Source of the DNA: Parachlorella kessleri
Taxonomy: Eukaryota; Chlorophyta; Trebouxiophyceae; Chlorellales; Chlorellaceae
Assembly: GCA_001598975.1 (NCBI GenBank)
Contig: BBXU01001957.1
Location: 1 to 64,000, forward strand
Reading direction: 5' to 3'
DNA length: 64,000 bases
Shown here: positions 44,457 through 60,000 of the stretch, piece by piece
Numbering within the stretch: position 1 is the stretch's first letter
Layout of the letters: each line of letters opens with the position of its first letter
Notes under the pieces: model-generated
Seen by the model: the letters and a program-made list of their open reading frames with translations, nothing else
Databases searched by the model: none
What the model was told of the DNA's origin: nothing
Translations under genes and position numbers: made by a program

Positions 44457-45802
44457 CTAGCTCTTCCCCCAGTCGTGACCTTCTGGAGGTTTGATGACCA
44501 CCACTGTGACTCGCTTCAGGTTGTCTGCACAGTATTTGCTGACAGACCCTTCCCCCATAAATGAGCCCAGCTTCCTGCAGAAACAAAACCGTAAGGCAAA
44601 AGGTCTTGTGAGGGCGGCCATTGGTAGCGCAACGGCAGGCTTGTTAGCAAAGCCCAGAACCCAGCATTTGCGCAGTTGCTCGGCGAGCAGGCAGCTACCT
44701 GCGTAGGTACCCCTCTGAGAGCGATAGCTGGCAAGCCTTTAGGCGTCATGCAAGGCTGGTGCCGTGAGTGGGGCCAGCAGCATGCTTGTAGGTCAGGCTT
44801 GTAACTTACGCCTTCATGCCAGTGAGCCCCCGGCACCCAATGACCAGTATGTTGTAGCCACTCTGCTTGCAGTGTGCCACGAGAGATTGGCCCACTTGCT
44901 TTTGCAAGGGTACAACGATGGTCCTCACTTGGTCAGGGCACAACTGCAGCCAAAGGACAGTCCCAGCTGTCAGCACGTTTGCATCGAGCAGTTATGCAGC
45001 CACTCAGCGGCGAGATCAGCAGCGAGCACGTCACACAAGTGAGACTTGCGCCTGTGGCACAGTGAGAGCTATATGGATTCCCCAAGGAAAACAATCTTCG
45101 AAGGCAGCACACCTTCCCCCGAGTGCTTTGCAGCAAGGTAGCCCTGGCGTGTTCCAGCAGCCGAGACGCTGCGGTGGACTTGCTAGACTTGCTTAGGTGG
45201 ACCAAAACTATTTTGTCGTGGGATTTGCAGATGTACCTGCACCACTGGGCTCTCACCCTGCTTGAAAACAACACAACTTGACGGACCTGCAGCAGTTGTG
45301 GCAGGCAAGCCCACAATTTGGTTGCACAACCCAGCCAGGAGCGATTTGTAGCCACTCAGACACCTACCTGGCTGCATACTTTAAGACTTTCTCAGTGCAG
45401 ATGTCGTCACCCACAGCCACACAGACGCTTCTGCCCCACGTAAGTGAGCTGCGGCAGGTGCTGTTAGTGGGGGTGCTGGGAGTGTCAGGGACAGCTACTA
45501 CGTCCGGGGCTGCTGGCTTGAGCTTCTGGGGTTTGTCTTCATTGCCGGAAAAGTCACCGACTGCACTGCCGCCGTTCTGCCATATGCCTTCTGCAGGCTC
45601 CTCGGCTTGGCCTACATGTAGGAACTCTGTACCGAGGGTGAGCACACAGAGGTCGCAGCTGCTCGTCGACAGTCGGTCCAGTTTTATACCTCGTACCGGT
45701 TTCGTATTCACTGCTGAACCGCTGTTTGAATACCTCAGCTTCGAATCCTACAAGATCGCCGCTGGCCCTTCTAGGTAGCTCGTCGAGTCCATACCAGGCC
45801 AT
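44457..45802 (-). CDS. Universal stress protein (UspA domain)
   Basis: Exons: 45802-45697, 45611-45368, 45236-45113, 44943-44810 and 44574-44457, 241 residues. The N-terminal about 90 residues are polar and unassigned. The Usp fold then runs: strand SVCVAVGDDICTEKVLKYAA, strand DKIVLVHLSKSSKS, helix SRLLEHARATLLQ, then QVRTIVVPLQKQVGQSLVAH and CKQSGYNILVIGCRGLTGMK. The ATP-binding signature of Usp proteins, Gly-x2-Gly-x9-Gly-Ser, appears as a close variant in CRGLTGMKAKLGSFMGEGSV. Such proteins bind nucleotides and act in stress responses, but what this one senses is unknown. Exons 2-5 are firm. The exon 1 donor (45697) was chosen because it is the one that keeps phase, so the first 35 residues are less certain. 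Confidence 0.82.
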
Positions 45803-46557
45803 GCTCGAGCATTGGGTTGAAATACTAGAAAGGCATGCAATTGATCGGTTGGAGGATTGAGTAGGTGGGAGAGATTGGAGCCACGTGGCAGGGCGCCAAG
45901 TTTCGGTCCAAAGTCTACCACTTCAAGGCTGGCAAGGCTGCCAGCGTCATGTGAGGAGTACCAGGGTTAGATCTGGAAGCCTTTTATGCCAAAGCACAAA
46001 TGGTCCGAGTTTGCTGTTCCACAACACAAGACTTGGCTATCAGGCCTTGCAGGGACAAAGTCGTCATGGCCGTTCTCCTACTCTTGACCAGCCTGCCACA
46101 GGGTCTGAAACAGATTGCAACAGAGGCTCACTTCGAGTAAACATGTTGTAATAGCAGCAGCAGTAGCAAAGCAAGGAGAGTGATGTTCATAAATTTATAC
46201 ATCAATACGCGGGGCTATAAACCTGCAGCGCGGCGCAACCTGGTTCAAGCCAATGCATACAGGGAAAGGAGGCGCCTCTCCAGAAGTGAGAGGACGCAAG
46301 TACATTGAGGATATCAACCTTTGAAAACCTTCAGGTAACCTGAAACCGACACAGTTGGTGACTTGCTTGCTCCCTCACACGTGTACTGCCAAAAATATCA
46401 ACCATGGGCAGTTCAATGAGGGCCCACAGCAAGCAGTGCGGCAGTACAGCAAGGTTTCTGTATGCAGAAGATGGTGGTATATCCTTGGAAGCTCTGCTGA
46501 TAAATGTCAATGATAGGCAGCCATAAAATGCCCGCCAGGTCGACAGATGTCACGATT
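45803..46557. other. Spacer upstream of the universal stress protein gene
   Basis: About 750 bases containing the stress protein promoter and the 3' UTR of the GDSL esterase gene. No gene or repeat recognised. Confidence 0.5.
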
Positions 46558-48649
46558 TCATGCTAGCTCTAACCGCGCCCCTTTGGGAGCGTAGAACCGC
46601 TGAAAGCTAGAGGCAGGGTCCTTGTCATCAATATCAGCGTTCAGAGGAGCGTCGTCAGGCAAAGCTGAATACCTGCGAAGCACGCAGGCAGTGTAGTGGT
46701 CACAGGAAGGAGTAGGGCATCAGCGCAATATATGCATGCTTGATCGCACGGGATGCTAGCCATGACTTGCACCACTTCTCAACAACCTGTTCCGAAAGAG
46801 ACTGGAGCGTCAGCACCCCTCCACCTAGCACAACAGAGAACCCTGGCCATATCTCTGCCCTGGCAGTCGACATGCATAGGTAGCCGGGCGAGAGCTTATG
46901 AGCAGTACCGTAGCCGGGCGAGAGCTTATGAGCAGTACCTGAGCTTGGGGAATTCCTGCTCTATGAGCTTGAGCAGCAGCTGCGCAACACGCTGATTGCC
47001 GGCCTGCGGGTGGAGGAAGACAGAAGGCGTTCTGGTGCCTTGTAGTGCAAGCCCGGTTTCAGGCATAGTGCAGGGCAAAAGAAGGGTCAGCAAGTTGGGG
47101 AGGAGGGTGCCCAAGGGGGCCAAACTTCTGTCTCAGAGTCATGGTGGGGAGACCAGCGCCCAGAAGCACTCGCGAGAGCACACTTGTAGACCAGCTTGCC
47201 CCACAAATTGAACAGCTCGAAACCTAGCCATGCACTTCTTCTACAGCAGCTCACTTTACTCACCTGTGTGAGATGCAGCCCATCTTCCAGCAGCCCTCTC
47301 TGCCAGCCCTCCTCCGCCTGAAGTGCTGACCACAGGTCCAACACTGGCAGCCCCAGCTCCTGATAGGCAAATCACGCATGGTCAGTGCTTGCTAGCCTTG
47401 GTGTCATGGCTTGGCAGCGGCTGTACACCCACCACATTGCTACGCATACCAGCGCCGGGCCGGGCACTGTCTTGGAGTGCAGCCAAGTTTGCAAGCACTG
47501 GGAGTGCTTGCCGCATAAGAGCTCTGGAGCCCCCTGCATAGCTGTTCAGCGAAGGGTCTGGCTGTCGATGCCATTTCGGGCACCCATCAGTCAAGCGAAC
47601 TTACACAAGTCAATGAAATGCATGCGACTATGTAGCTCACCTGCCCCAGCTCAATGCAGGCCTTGGCATATTGGCCCGTCACCGCGTTCGTGCGCTCCGG
47701 CTGGTCTAGCTTCACTCCATATTGCTGCAGCGGCAATGGGCGCACAGTGAGCCCGGCGAGACAAGAGCAGGTTAGAGCCAGCTGCAGAGCATCGGCTCCA
47801 GCCCTGCAGCCCCCGCTGTTTGCAGCGATTTGATGTGTCTGATAAAGGCGTAACTAAGCAAGGAGGACACTGAAGGCGCGCAGCCGTCTGCATGTAAGGC
47901 CGAGCTTCCCAACCCTTCACCCATTTCAAAACCAAGGCACCTTCTCCACATGGATGACCCTGTCAGGCTCAGAAATGGGTGGCGGCGTGATTAGCACAAT
48001 GGCTTGCACCCGTAGCCTCTGTAGCCGCAGAACTATCAAGCGCAGGTTTTGCCGGTACTCGAGGAGCGGCACGTGCTGCCGGGCCCTTCAAGCAGAAGGC
48101 AGATACGGGTGGGGGACCCAAAATACAGTACTGTCGACATAGATGAGCATCATCAAGGCATAGCTGCCAACGACAAGGACACAACAGTGCGCTCTGCTGT
48201 GCCAGCACTTACGAGGTCCGCTCAGCCAAGGCGGCATCGTTGGCACCAAAGAATACTGTGGCTAGTAGTATCTCTCCTGCCTTCTCCTCAGGCAGCACCC
48301 TATCCAGTAGTTGCAACGCCCAGCGGGAGTTGTAGCCACTGTACCCCCGGTTCAGCACATCCACCTTGCGCTGATAAGCGTTGGCTAAGTGGGCGCCCCA
48401 TCCTCCGTACTGGAAGCTCCTCTGAGTTATGCTGTCCCCAAACAACAAGAATTGTGGCCTGTACATGACTTTGTGTGAGGCTCCTGACTGGGCCATCCAC
48501 TGATCGGTTATGAGGAAAACAAACACAGTGTACAAAGAGAGCACAGACAGCCAAAGTAGTAGTACTATACGGCTTGCCATCAAGTACGCCAATTGCAGGG
48601 ACCGCTGCAGGACCCAACTTTTCAGGTTACCAAAGCAGAAGCGCAGCAT
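46558..48649 (-). CDS. GDSL esterase of the isoamyl acetate hydrolase (IAH1) type with N-terminal membrane anchor
   Basis: Exons: 48649-48213, 48085-47941, 47724-47641, 47359-47264, 47003-46939 and 46672-46558, 313 residues, all in phase. ATG at 48649 is followed by a hydrophobic anchor (about residues 20-45), which yeast and plant IAH1 lack. The SGNH blocks are present: FGDSITQ with the nucleophile Ser, the Gly in GGWGAHL, GAND with the oxyanion Asn, and DGLHLTQ with the catalytic Asp and His. QHVPLLEYRQNLR and LITPPPI are typical of the IAH1 subgroup. The enzyme would hydrolyse short acyl esters; the natural substrate cannot be told from sequence. The donor of intron 5 lies at a perfect 30-base tandem duplication. 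RPT4 starts 206 bases away on the other strand. Confidence 0.87.
46880..46939 (-). repeat. Perfect 30-bp tandem duplication across a splice donor
   Basis: Copies 46880-46909 and 46910-46939 are identical. The right copy contains the exon 5 donor of the GDSL esterase. The left copy places a second GTACTGC donor 30 bases into the intron. Confidence 0.95.
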
Positions 48650-48855
48650 GGCCCCGCCCCCAAGCGAGAGAGGGACTAACGCTTGGGATTTCGATTTCGT
48701 GGTCTGGCAGTTCAATACAAAGCTTTCAACCTAGACTAGGAACCAGATCATCTGTGGTCTCTGGACTTCATCATCGGCACACCACATCACATCATCAGCC
48801 TTTGCGAGCTTGGAAGTAAACACACGGCAGACCTTTGGAGCAGGCTTAGCTAGCA
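48650..48855. promoter_or_regulatory. Short bidirectional promoter, GDSL esterase / RPT4
   Basis: Only 206 bases separate the two divergent start codons, so the promoters must overlap. I saw no clear TATA box. Confidence 0.5.
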
Positions 48856-52806
<3,951 letters not shown>

Positions 52807-52959
52807 GCCCGGCAGCCGTCCAGCCTTTCAGCTGCCGATACTGTTTTCCTTGGAGAAATGCCGCATATATGAGCCTTCGCACCCGCATACCCTGGCCCCG
52901 TGGGCTTTCATAATCCTCGCCCGCATTGTAACAAGTTGAAGTTGGGCAAGTAGAATTAG

Positions 52960-54883
52960 ATGGTCCCAGGGGGGAGCGCGCTTGCGCGTCTGGAGAGGAG
53001 AGCACCGGACATGGTCCCGGACAGGCTATGGCAGGCAGCGGAGGGCCATGAGAGCACTGAATCACATGTTTTCTCCTCAGTTTTCTCCTTACAAGCTCCT
53101 TACAAGCCGGCTACTCTCGTGGCCCTGCGACTCAAGCAAATCTACGCACATCGCCGCCCTCCGCCACCCACACAGATGGCAGCAGAGCTGAGCTTATGGT
53201 GTACCTTAATCCTTTACCGTATAGGTACGTGCTGGTGTGGCAAAGAACTTGCTTGCAACCTAGGGGCCAACTGTGTCATGTGTCACACGCAGGCGGGCTC
53301 CTCGTTTCGATGCTTCAAAACACACTCTCCTCTGCCTTGGAGTATTTGATGCTATTCCAGGTACTATGCTGGGCATCGCTTGCTTGGCCCTCAGGAGCCC
53401 GCCTGCTGGCTTCTCATCTCGCCCAACTTGCACTCCTTGCGTGCAGGGCGTGCCAGGCCCGCAAGCCTGGCTTCTGGTCAACCCACATGGCAGCCTTATT
53501 GATAGTCACAAGCAGACTTCGATTGGCAGCACCTCCTGCACTGCTCGCCTGCAGCACCTGCGGCTTGATTCTGATACATTTCTTGCAGAGCTGGTAACTG
53601 ATGCTAAGCCTTCTGTAAGCACGCCAGCCAGCACACTAGCCACCAGGGGACCCAGCATAGAGGCTATCCGTACCAGCTTTCACGCAACGTCCCAAGTGGA
53701 CGACCTCCCAGCCGCGGAAGCCCACCGTGCTCGGCTTCAGCTCTCCCTCACGGCAGCCTTTGCCAGGGCACATGGCAGGCTGCAGGCTGCCGCACAACTG
53801 CAGGCAAACCTTCGGAGCTGCACTGCCATTGCCATAGCCGCCGAGCATGCTGCAGCCCTCAGCTGGGAGCACGCTGGGGCAGCTGAGGAGCGAGCATGCG
53901 AGGCTGAAGAGCGGCTTTCGACCGTCCTTCTAGACTTGAACACCCTCGAACAGTCTATACAAGACAAGGTGGGTTCCATGTTCCTGTTGTTTCCTTGTGG
54001 GCCTGCCTTGTTGCACTCTGCTGTGCGACCACCGCTTGTGGTTACCAGTTAAAGACAAGATTTCAGTACAACAGGTTGCGGTGTCCGCTGCTGACTTGTC
54101 CCTGAATGTTCCAATGCTTGCCGTTCCAAAACAACTACTGCCAGCGAATCAATACGTGCTTGCAACAATAGCTTGTGCCATTGGCTCATGTCTCGAGTTA
54201 GACTTTTCTTTCCGCTCATATCTGTGCAGGATGCCAAGCTGGCCACCCTCTCTGCTGAGCTGGACCGTGCACAAGCAGAGCTCATTGATGCTCAGCAGCA
54301 ACAAGCGCAGCTGGCTGCTGAGGCCCTGGCAGCCACCCAGCAGGCACGGCAAGCTGTTGATAACACACGGCGCCAGCGGAGCAGAGAGGCCAATGCTCAG
54401 CGTGTGCTGAAAGCCAAGTCTTGTAACAGGTCAGGGCTCAGGGATGATTATTGCAATGTGGCTGACGAGCTGCAGCAGGCGAAGCGACAGCGGGCACGGC
54501 TAGAGCGCTGCGCAGCCAACCTAATGATAGATGCAGAGCAGTGGGCGGTGCGAGCGCAGCAGGTGCGGCAGCAGGTGGTGGAACAGGGCCTTAGCATAGT
54601 CTACTTGACCCCTGAGGACCTGACAAAGCAGGGCAGCAGCAGCCAGCAGGAGGGGGTGCTTGTTGCTAAGCAGCAGAACAAACTGGACAAACTGTTGGCC
54701 AAGCGCCCCCGGCTCGCTGAAAAGCTGAGGATGCTACAGCAATATTGTAGCAGGGGTACGCATGGCAGCAGCAGATGCGGAGGACAGTGCGTGCTGTTCA
54801 CTGACTCCATGCAGCCTCCCTGGAGCAAGGCAGTACATAAACCCATGGTGTGCACCTGCTCACATGGTCTTGATGATCCCTGA
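52960..54883 (+). CDS. Unidentified Ala/Gln-rich coiled-coil protein
   Basis: The proposed exons 52960-53224, 53361-53968 and 54230-54883 join in phase to 508 residues. Exons 2 and 3 are well supported by an unbroken heptad-rich region (ARLQLSLTAAFARAHGR; DAKLATLSAELDRAQAEL; LQQAKRQRARLERCAAN), interrupted by a region rich in Ser and Thr. Coiled coils fill roughly residues 230-450. No catalytic motif, signal peptide or membrane segment is visible. The first exon is weaker: it was chosen because its ATG, a donor at 53225 and an acceptor before 53361 keep the frame. A start inside exon 2 (ATG near 53365) is possible. A structural or tethering role would be typical of such proteins but is not shown here. 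Confidence 0.5.
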
Positions 54884-55217
54884 GGAAGGTCTGGCTCTCA
54901 CATCTGGCCTGATGTTGGAATCCAAATCTGGTGGGGTTGTTCCAATTTTATTGGGGCTGTTAAAATTATCAATCATCCCTGCTTCTGGAGCATGAGACGA
55001 ACTCCGATGTTTATAGGGCTACGAACAGTGCATCTCTACATCTGGAAAATGTGTGAAGTTCGCTGGATGCCAAACAAACAGGCGTCTACCATAATCTGTA
55101 GTACAATACATGGAAGAAGCAGCAAACTACCAGGGGCAATTGCAAGACTGACCACAGAGAGACTATTTCTTTTTCGCTCTTCACCATACTGATACAGAAC
55201 CGATAGCAGACATAAGG
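54884..55217. other. Short convergent spacer
   Basis: About 330 bases between two converging 3' ends. No feature recognised. Confidence 0.6.
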
Positions 55218-56163
55218 CTATTGCCATGCGCTCTGGCCTTTGGGGAGGTCCAGGACCGGAATGAGCAGTGTGCATGGGGTGTTCCTGTAGGGGCGGCTGG
55301 GAGGCACCGCACTCCCTGCTTCCTCATCTGCAGCCCCGCGTGCCTGGCAACCTCTACGCCTCGTAACCTGTAGCAGACAGCCTACCTGTCTAAGCGGACT
55401 AGCAAGCTGCCAGCATGTGGTCATTGAATGAGCCGTGGGGCAATCCTTGCACTACATGCAACTGACCCACCTCACTAGTTTTCTTACCGTCAGCAGCGCC
55501 ACGCAGGCCATGGCTCCCATCGCTCCACCCACAAGGATGCACGTCACAATCCTTGTGTTAGCTGAATGGCCGCCAACCCCTGCTACACCACCAACTCCTG
55601 CCTCTGATGAGGTGGAATCTGTGGCCGCACTGGCGGCCGGTGCAAGGTGAACCCCAATATTTGCCAGCGCAGCCGCTAGGGTGCCGTTCGCTAGCGCGGC
55701 TTGAAGGCGCTTCTGCGCAGCCGCTGGTGTTGCGCTGTTGATCTCTAACTCGACGGCCAACTCGTCACACGCTCTGAGTGACTGGCCAGCTGGACAGGCC
55801 TCTCTGGTCAGACCAATTTCACAGTTGCTGGGTGCTTCTGCAGCTAGCCTGGCAACCTCCAAGCACACAGCGCCCGCCTTCCGCACGGCAAACTGGGAGA
55901 CGGTGATGCCTGTGAGCGTGTGAGGCAGTGGAGTGAGCGAAGGTGCAAGGGACCGTGCTTGCAATCCCAGTACAGATTTCATTGCTGTGGAGCAGTGAGA
56001 CATAAGTGGGATGGAGCCAAGCTCTGTGCCAGCAACACCAACCTGTGAGGTTCATCTGCAGGGTGACAGCGGTGATGGGCTCCGTAGTGGCAGTTCCGTC
56101 AGCATTATCGCCCAGGGAGCCCACCGCAAAAAGGAAGATGAGAGAGAGTGTAGGCAGCACCAT
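55218..56163 (-). CDS. Small type I membrane protein sharing the deacetylase juxtamembrane module
   Basis: Exons: 56163-56043, 55909-55488 and 55367-55218, 230 residues. A signal peptide (MVLPTLSLIFLFAVGS) is followed by an extracellular region of about 125 residues, a Ser/Gly-rich stretch, a membrane helix (CILVGGAMGAMACVALL) and a cytoplasmic tail beginning VTRRRG. The extracellular region aligns with residues about 440-570 of the deacetylase at 38.5-43.7 kb: TAVTLQMNLTG with TPVTFGFYITG, CLEVARLAAEAPSNCEI with ICAAVARVALENATNCEV, and ELAVELEINSATP with RTYVEVTINSTKP. Both genes have a phase-1 intron right after the Thr-Gly and a phase-0 intron right after the membrane helix. The pattern suggests a duplicated strand-helix-strand fold, perhaps SEA-like (inference). 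Function unknown. The final splice could be skipped, giving a stop at 55452. Confidence 0.75.
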
Positions 56164-57007
56164 CGCCTAGGACAGACCTTCCAGTTCCGTGCCAGTGGGT
56201 TTGAAAACTGAAGTGGTCCTAGAAAGAAGGCGTGAGGAGTATTTGAGGCAATGTCGAGTGTATTGCAGTGCAGGTCTGCAGCGCGCGTTTTGCGCCCTGC
56301 AACTCAAGGGAAGATATCTTTTCATACACCATCTGTAGACCATTGTCCCTTAATAAGTATCGCAGCTACCACGCAACAACGGCAGCTACCTGGGCTAACT
56401 GATGTGATGAGTGTTGCCCTGATCTTTCTTCAGTGTTAACAAGGGATGTAAAGGGCTGATCTGCAAGTGCTGATGCAAGACTGGAGCTATGCGCGAGTGT
56501 CTGCTGCGTAAGTTTAGGAAGTGGAAAGACTACTGTTTGTGACAGAGCAGGGCCCTGAGGGACGGCTTGCGTCAACCAGTTGGGAGTTGGTGCCTGGTAC
56601 AGGTGCCTTTAAGAGCCTGGAGTTCCTCTCTGTCGCCACATGCGGTCTTTGGGTGCAAGCGTGGGGAGGGCGCCCTCTAGACAGCTGCTTGAGTACCAAT
56701 GCAAGATGGCCAGGTTCAAGGCGTCCTTCTGTCTTAAGCCATGAAACCTCCAAGTGTCTGAGGGCAGTGAACAAACGACATACCGCAGCCAGGAACACAG
56801 CACTGTTCAAACAGAACACCACACAGAAGCCTTGAAGCCGCACGCGTTACTGTAATGGGAGAAGTGCAGGGGCCCCAAAACGTCCCCACTCAAGCATGCT
56901 ATACCATATTGCAGTTCAGGATAGTTGGTTTACTTTAACTCTGCCCAAGCCAGGCACGCAGCAGGGTACAAGGCACTATGCACAGTGTCCCCCTTGTTCC
57001 AGGGTGC
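56164..57007. other. Spacer between the small membrane protein and CD2BP2
   Basis: About 840 bases: the promoter of the minus-strand gene at 56.2 kb and the 3' UTR of CD2BP2. A minus-strand frame at 56514-56843 lacks an ATG at its start and any motif. Confidence 0.5.
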
Positions 57008-60000
57008 TCATGCAGGCTGGTACTGGCCATCGCGGTACTTAAACCACTGTCCGGAAGCAGCATCTCCATACAACTGCGGCGGGCAGCAGGGTGCTTGTCG
57101 TGCCAGGCTGGCCAGGCAAAGGTCAGCATGCAGTGTGATGGTTATTAATATTGCAGGCAGGGACTCTCAAACTCGACGCGAGCGGAGCAGCCCTAGCCTC
57201 ACATGTACTGCAACTACGTCAAACGAGAGCTGCCCTCACCATGGGGGTTTGTTGGCAGGCCGGGGCATACTATGCCAGCCTCCTCAACGCCAGCAAGGGA
57301 CACAAAACATTGTTGGTCGGGCTGCGTGCCTCACTTACCTGGTTCTCAGCATCGTAGAAGCAGCCCAGCTGTGTGTTGTACCAGTAGCCCGAAGTCGGGT
57401 CAAGTTCAAAGCCCTCCAGCTGCTGCGACCCCGGCTCCACTGGGGCGGCGGGTAACCCCGGCACACCAGCTGCCTCTAGGGCGCTGCCGTCACCCTGGCT
57501 TGCTGCCCCTGGCCCTGCCGCTGCCCCAGGCGGTACAGCTGGCGCCACCGTGGGAGAGGCGGCACGAGCAGCTGAGGAGTAGGCCGCCCGCTGAGGCACC
57601 GGAGCCACATTCTCAACTTCAGTGCTGGTCATGTCGGTGTCAATGTCCCCTAGTTGACCTGCCCCCGCAGCTCCCTCCCCTGCTGTTGCCACTCCTGGCC
57701 TTCTGGCTGCCACCGCCCCAGCACTCGGCCGTGTTGCCAGTGCTGGCGCAGCTCCCGCTGCCCCAGAGGTGGCGGCAGGGGTGGCCGAGTCACCCAGTGC
57801 GCCACCTGAAGGTGCAACAGCTACTGCCGAAGAACCAACAACTGCAGCTGCAGGCCCCGCGGCAGCCCCACCGCCCTCGTCTGCATCGTCAGCAAAGATA
57901 TCCAGCTCCTGCGCTTCACCAGCTCCGCCTGACGCCCCTGCTGCTGTAACATCTCCCGCTGCTGCGGTCGCTGGCTCCTGATCAGTTGACATCCGCCGCA
58001 GCCCATCCTCCCCCTCTACTGCCCCAGCTGCACCTGCCCCAGCCCCCCCCGCAAGCGCGGCCGCCGCAAGCAGCTGCTCAGCCAGGAGGGTGCCCCCATC
58101 CCTAGCCTCGCCATTGCCGCCCATTTCACCATTCCGGCTGATGCCATTGCTCCTAATGGCACCGCTGCCAGCCGGCAATGCAAGCTCTGCCAGTGGCAAC
58201 CGCGGTCTATGGACTTGCCTTGCCTGCTCTTGCGCTGCAGCCGCTGCAGCTGCTGAGCTGTGCCTGCCAGCATCAACATCAGCACCCCCACTGGCGGCCG
58301 CCATGCTGCCTCCCCGGCCCCCTAACGGCTGCGCTGCTGCTGCTGCTGCCGTGGCTGCTGCTGCCGCCGTCAGCGCTATGTCTGCTGCGGGTGGGGCACC
58401 CTCCTGATCCTCCTCATCTATATATCGCAGAATCTGCTCCCTGGTCTGGCTGTGGATGCCGTACTCTCCATGTTCCATCAGCAGGCTGGAAAACTCGGTC
58501 AGCCTGTCAAAAGCTTCCTTCACAGGGGAGGGCATCACCTGCAGGTAGTACTAGCTTGGGGAGCATAATTACTTGCAACACTAATGAGAAGCTTATGAGG
58601 CAGTACCAGGGCCTTCCTTCCACGAGTACCAGCGCCAAACCCAACAATGCGAAATGACCAGGACATGTGGCCGGTAAGCAAGGAATCAAGCAGGCAGGCG
58701 GGCAGCAGGCAAAGGACGCCGCATGGCTTACAGAGGGCTGGCTTTATGAGCAGAGAGTGTCGCAACCTGTGGCGGGACATCCAGCATTGTGCAGTCACTT
58801 GGCACACTAACAGCCCAGACACAATATCCCAGCCTGGGTTGAGCTTGCTCGCTGGCTGCTATGTGCAAGAACCACAGCTCACAACTCATCCCGACAAGTG
58901 CTCCCCAGAACATGGCATCTAAAACTTGCTGGGAAAACCCCTGGTCAGACCACCTCCCAAGCAGCTTCACCTGGTAAGGCTTCTGCGGCGCTGCCCGGTC
59001 CTCTTGTGCTTCGTCTGCTTCGCCCGCTGCCTCAATGACCCTCTCAACTCGATGCCGCCCTAGCCTACGAAGCGCCTGGAGGGTTGTCTCTCCTGGCAGC
59101 AGCAGGTTGCCAAGCCTGCAGCAATACAAAGGCAAAACGTGTGGAGAGCAGCCTGCGCAGCTGAGACACAGAAATGCATGTCCTGAGGAGTTGCTGTGCC
59201 CAACAGCAACCGACTACTTGCAACAAAAGCCAGGTTGCTGTGGGTCCCCACCAACAGGAACTTTGGGCTGGGCAGCTGGCCTGACTCTTAGCGGGCCCCT
59301 TAACCTTTCCCGAACTGGTGCTCCTGGCTGCCATGGTAAGCTGCCAGTTGATGGGTTTGTGTTTTGGAGGTGTCCCAAAGTCAGGCTGGCTAGCCAGCTC
59401 CTAACTTTAAGGCCATCCACACAATGCCACAGGCCAAGTAAGTCGGTCCACAACTTCAGTCTTCGTTGCTTGCAGAGTGCTTGCATCCCCGGATGTCCTA
59501 GGCAGCAACGCCATCAGTAGCGCCTTCCGTGTGGGGCAACCGCCGTGCTGCTGCTGCTGGTCCGCCCAACACACTATCTGAAGCAAGCCTCACCGTAACC
59601 TCACCTCTGCTTGTAGGCCTTGATTTCCTCTGCATTCAAGTCATCTGTGGTACCCTCTCCCTGGGCCCCACCGCCCCGCTGCTCTTGGGCCGCCCTGACT
59701 CTGGCCAGCCAGGCCTCATCCACTTCCACATCTACACAGACGCCCGAACCCCAGCAACTCTGTGTTCAAGGCATATGTGTTGCATTGCAGGCACCCCTGG
59801 CCTTCCCTCAGGCCGGCTAAGCACAATACCCACGAATCCTCGCTTGGCAAACACCAGCAGGGAATATGCGTGGTGGAACGGTGCAACGCATTGACTTTTT
59901 ACTCTAGCGATGCTGGGGTATATAGCTCAACCGGTCAACAGGGCGGGCAGAAAGGTGCAGCATCCTAGGTACCACTCCAAACCCCTACCTGACAGCTGTC

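Noticed and set aside
56514..56843. A minus-strand open frame of about 110 codons
   Set aside because: No ATG at its start, no domain, and it lies in the expected spacer between two genes.
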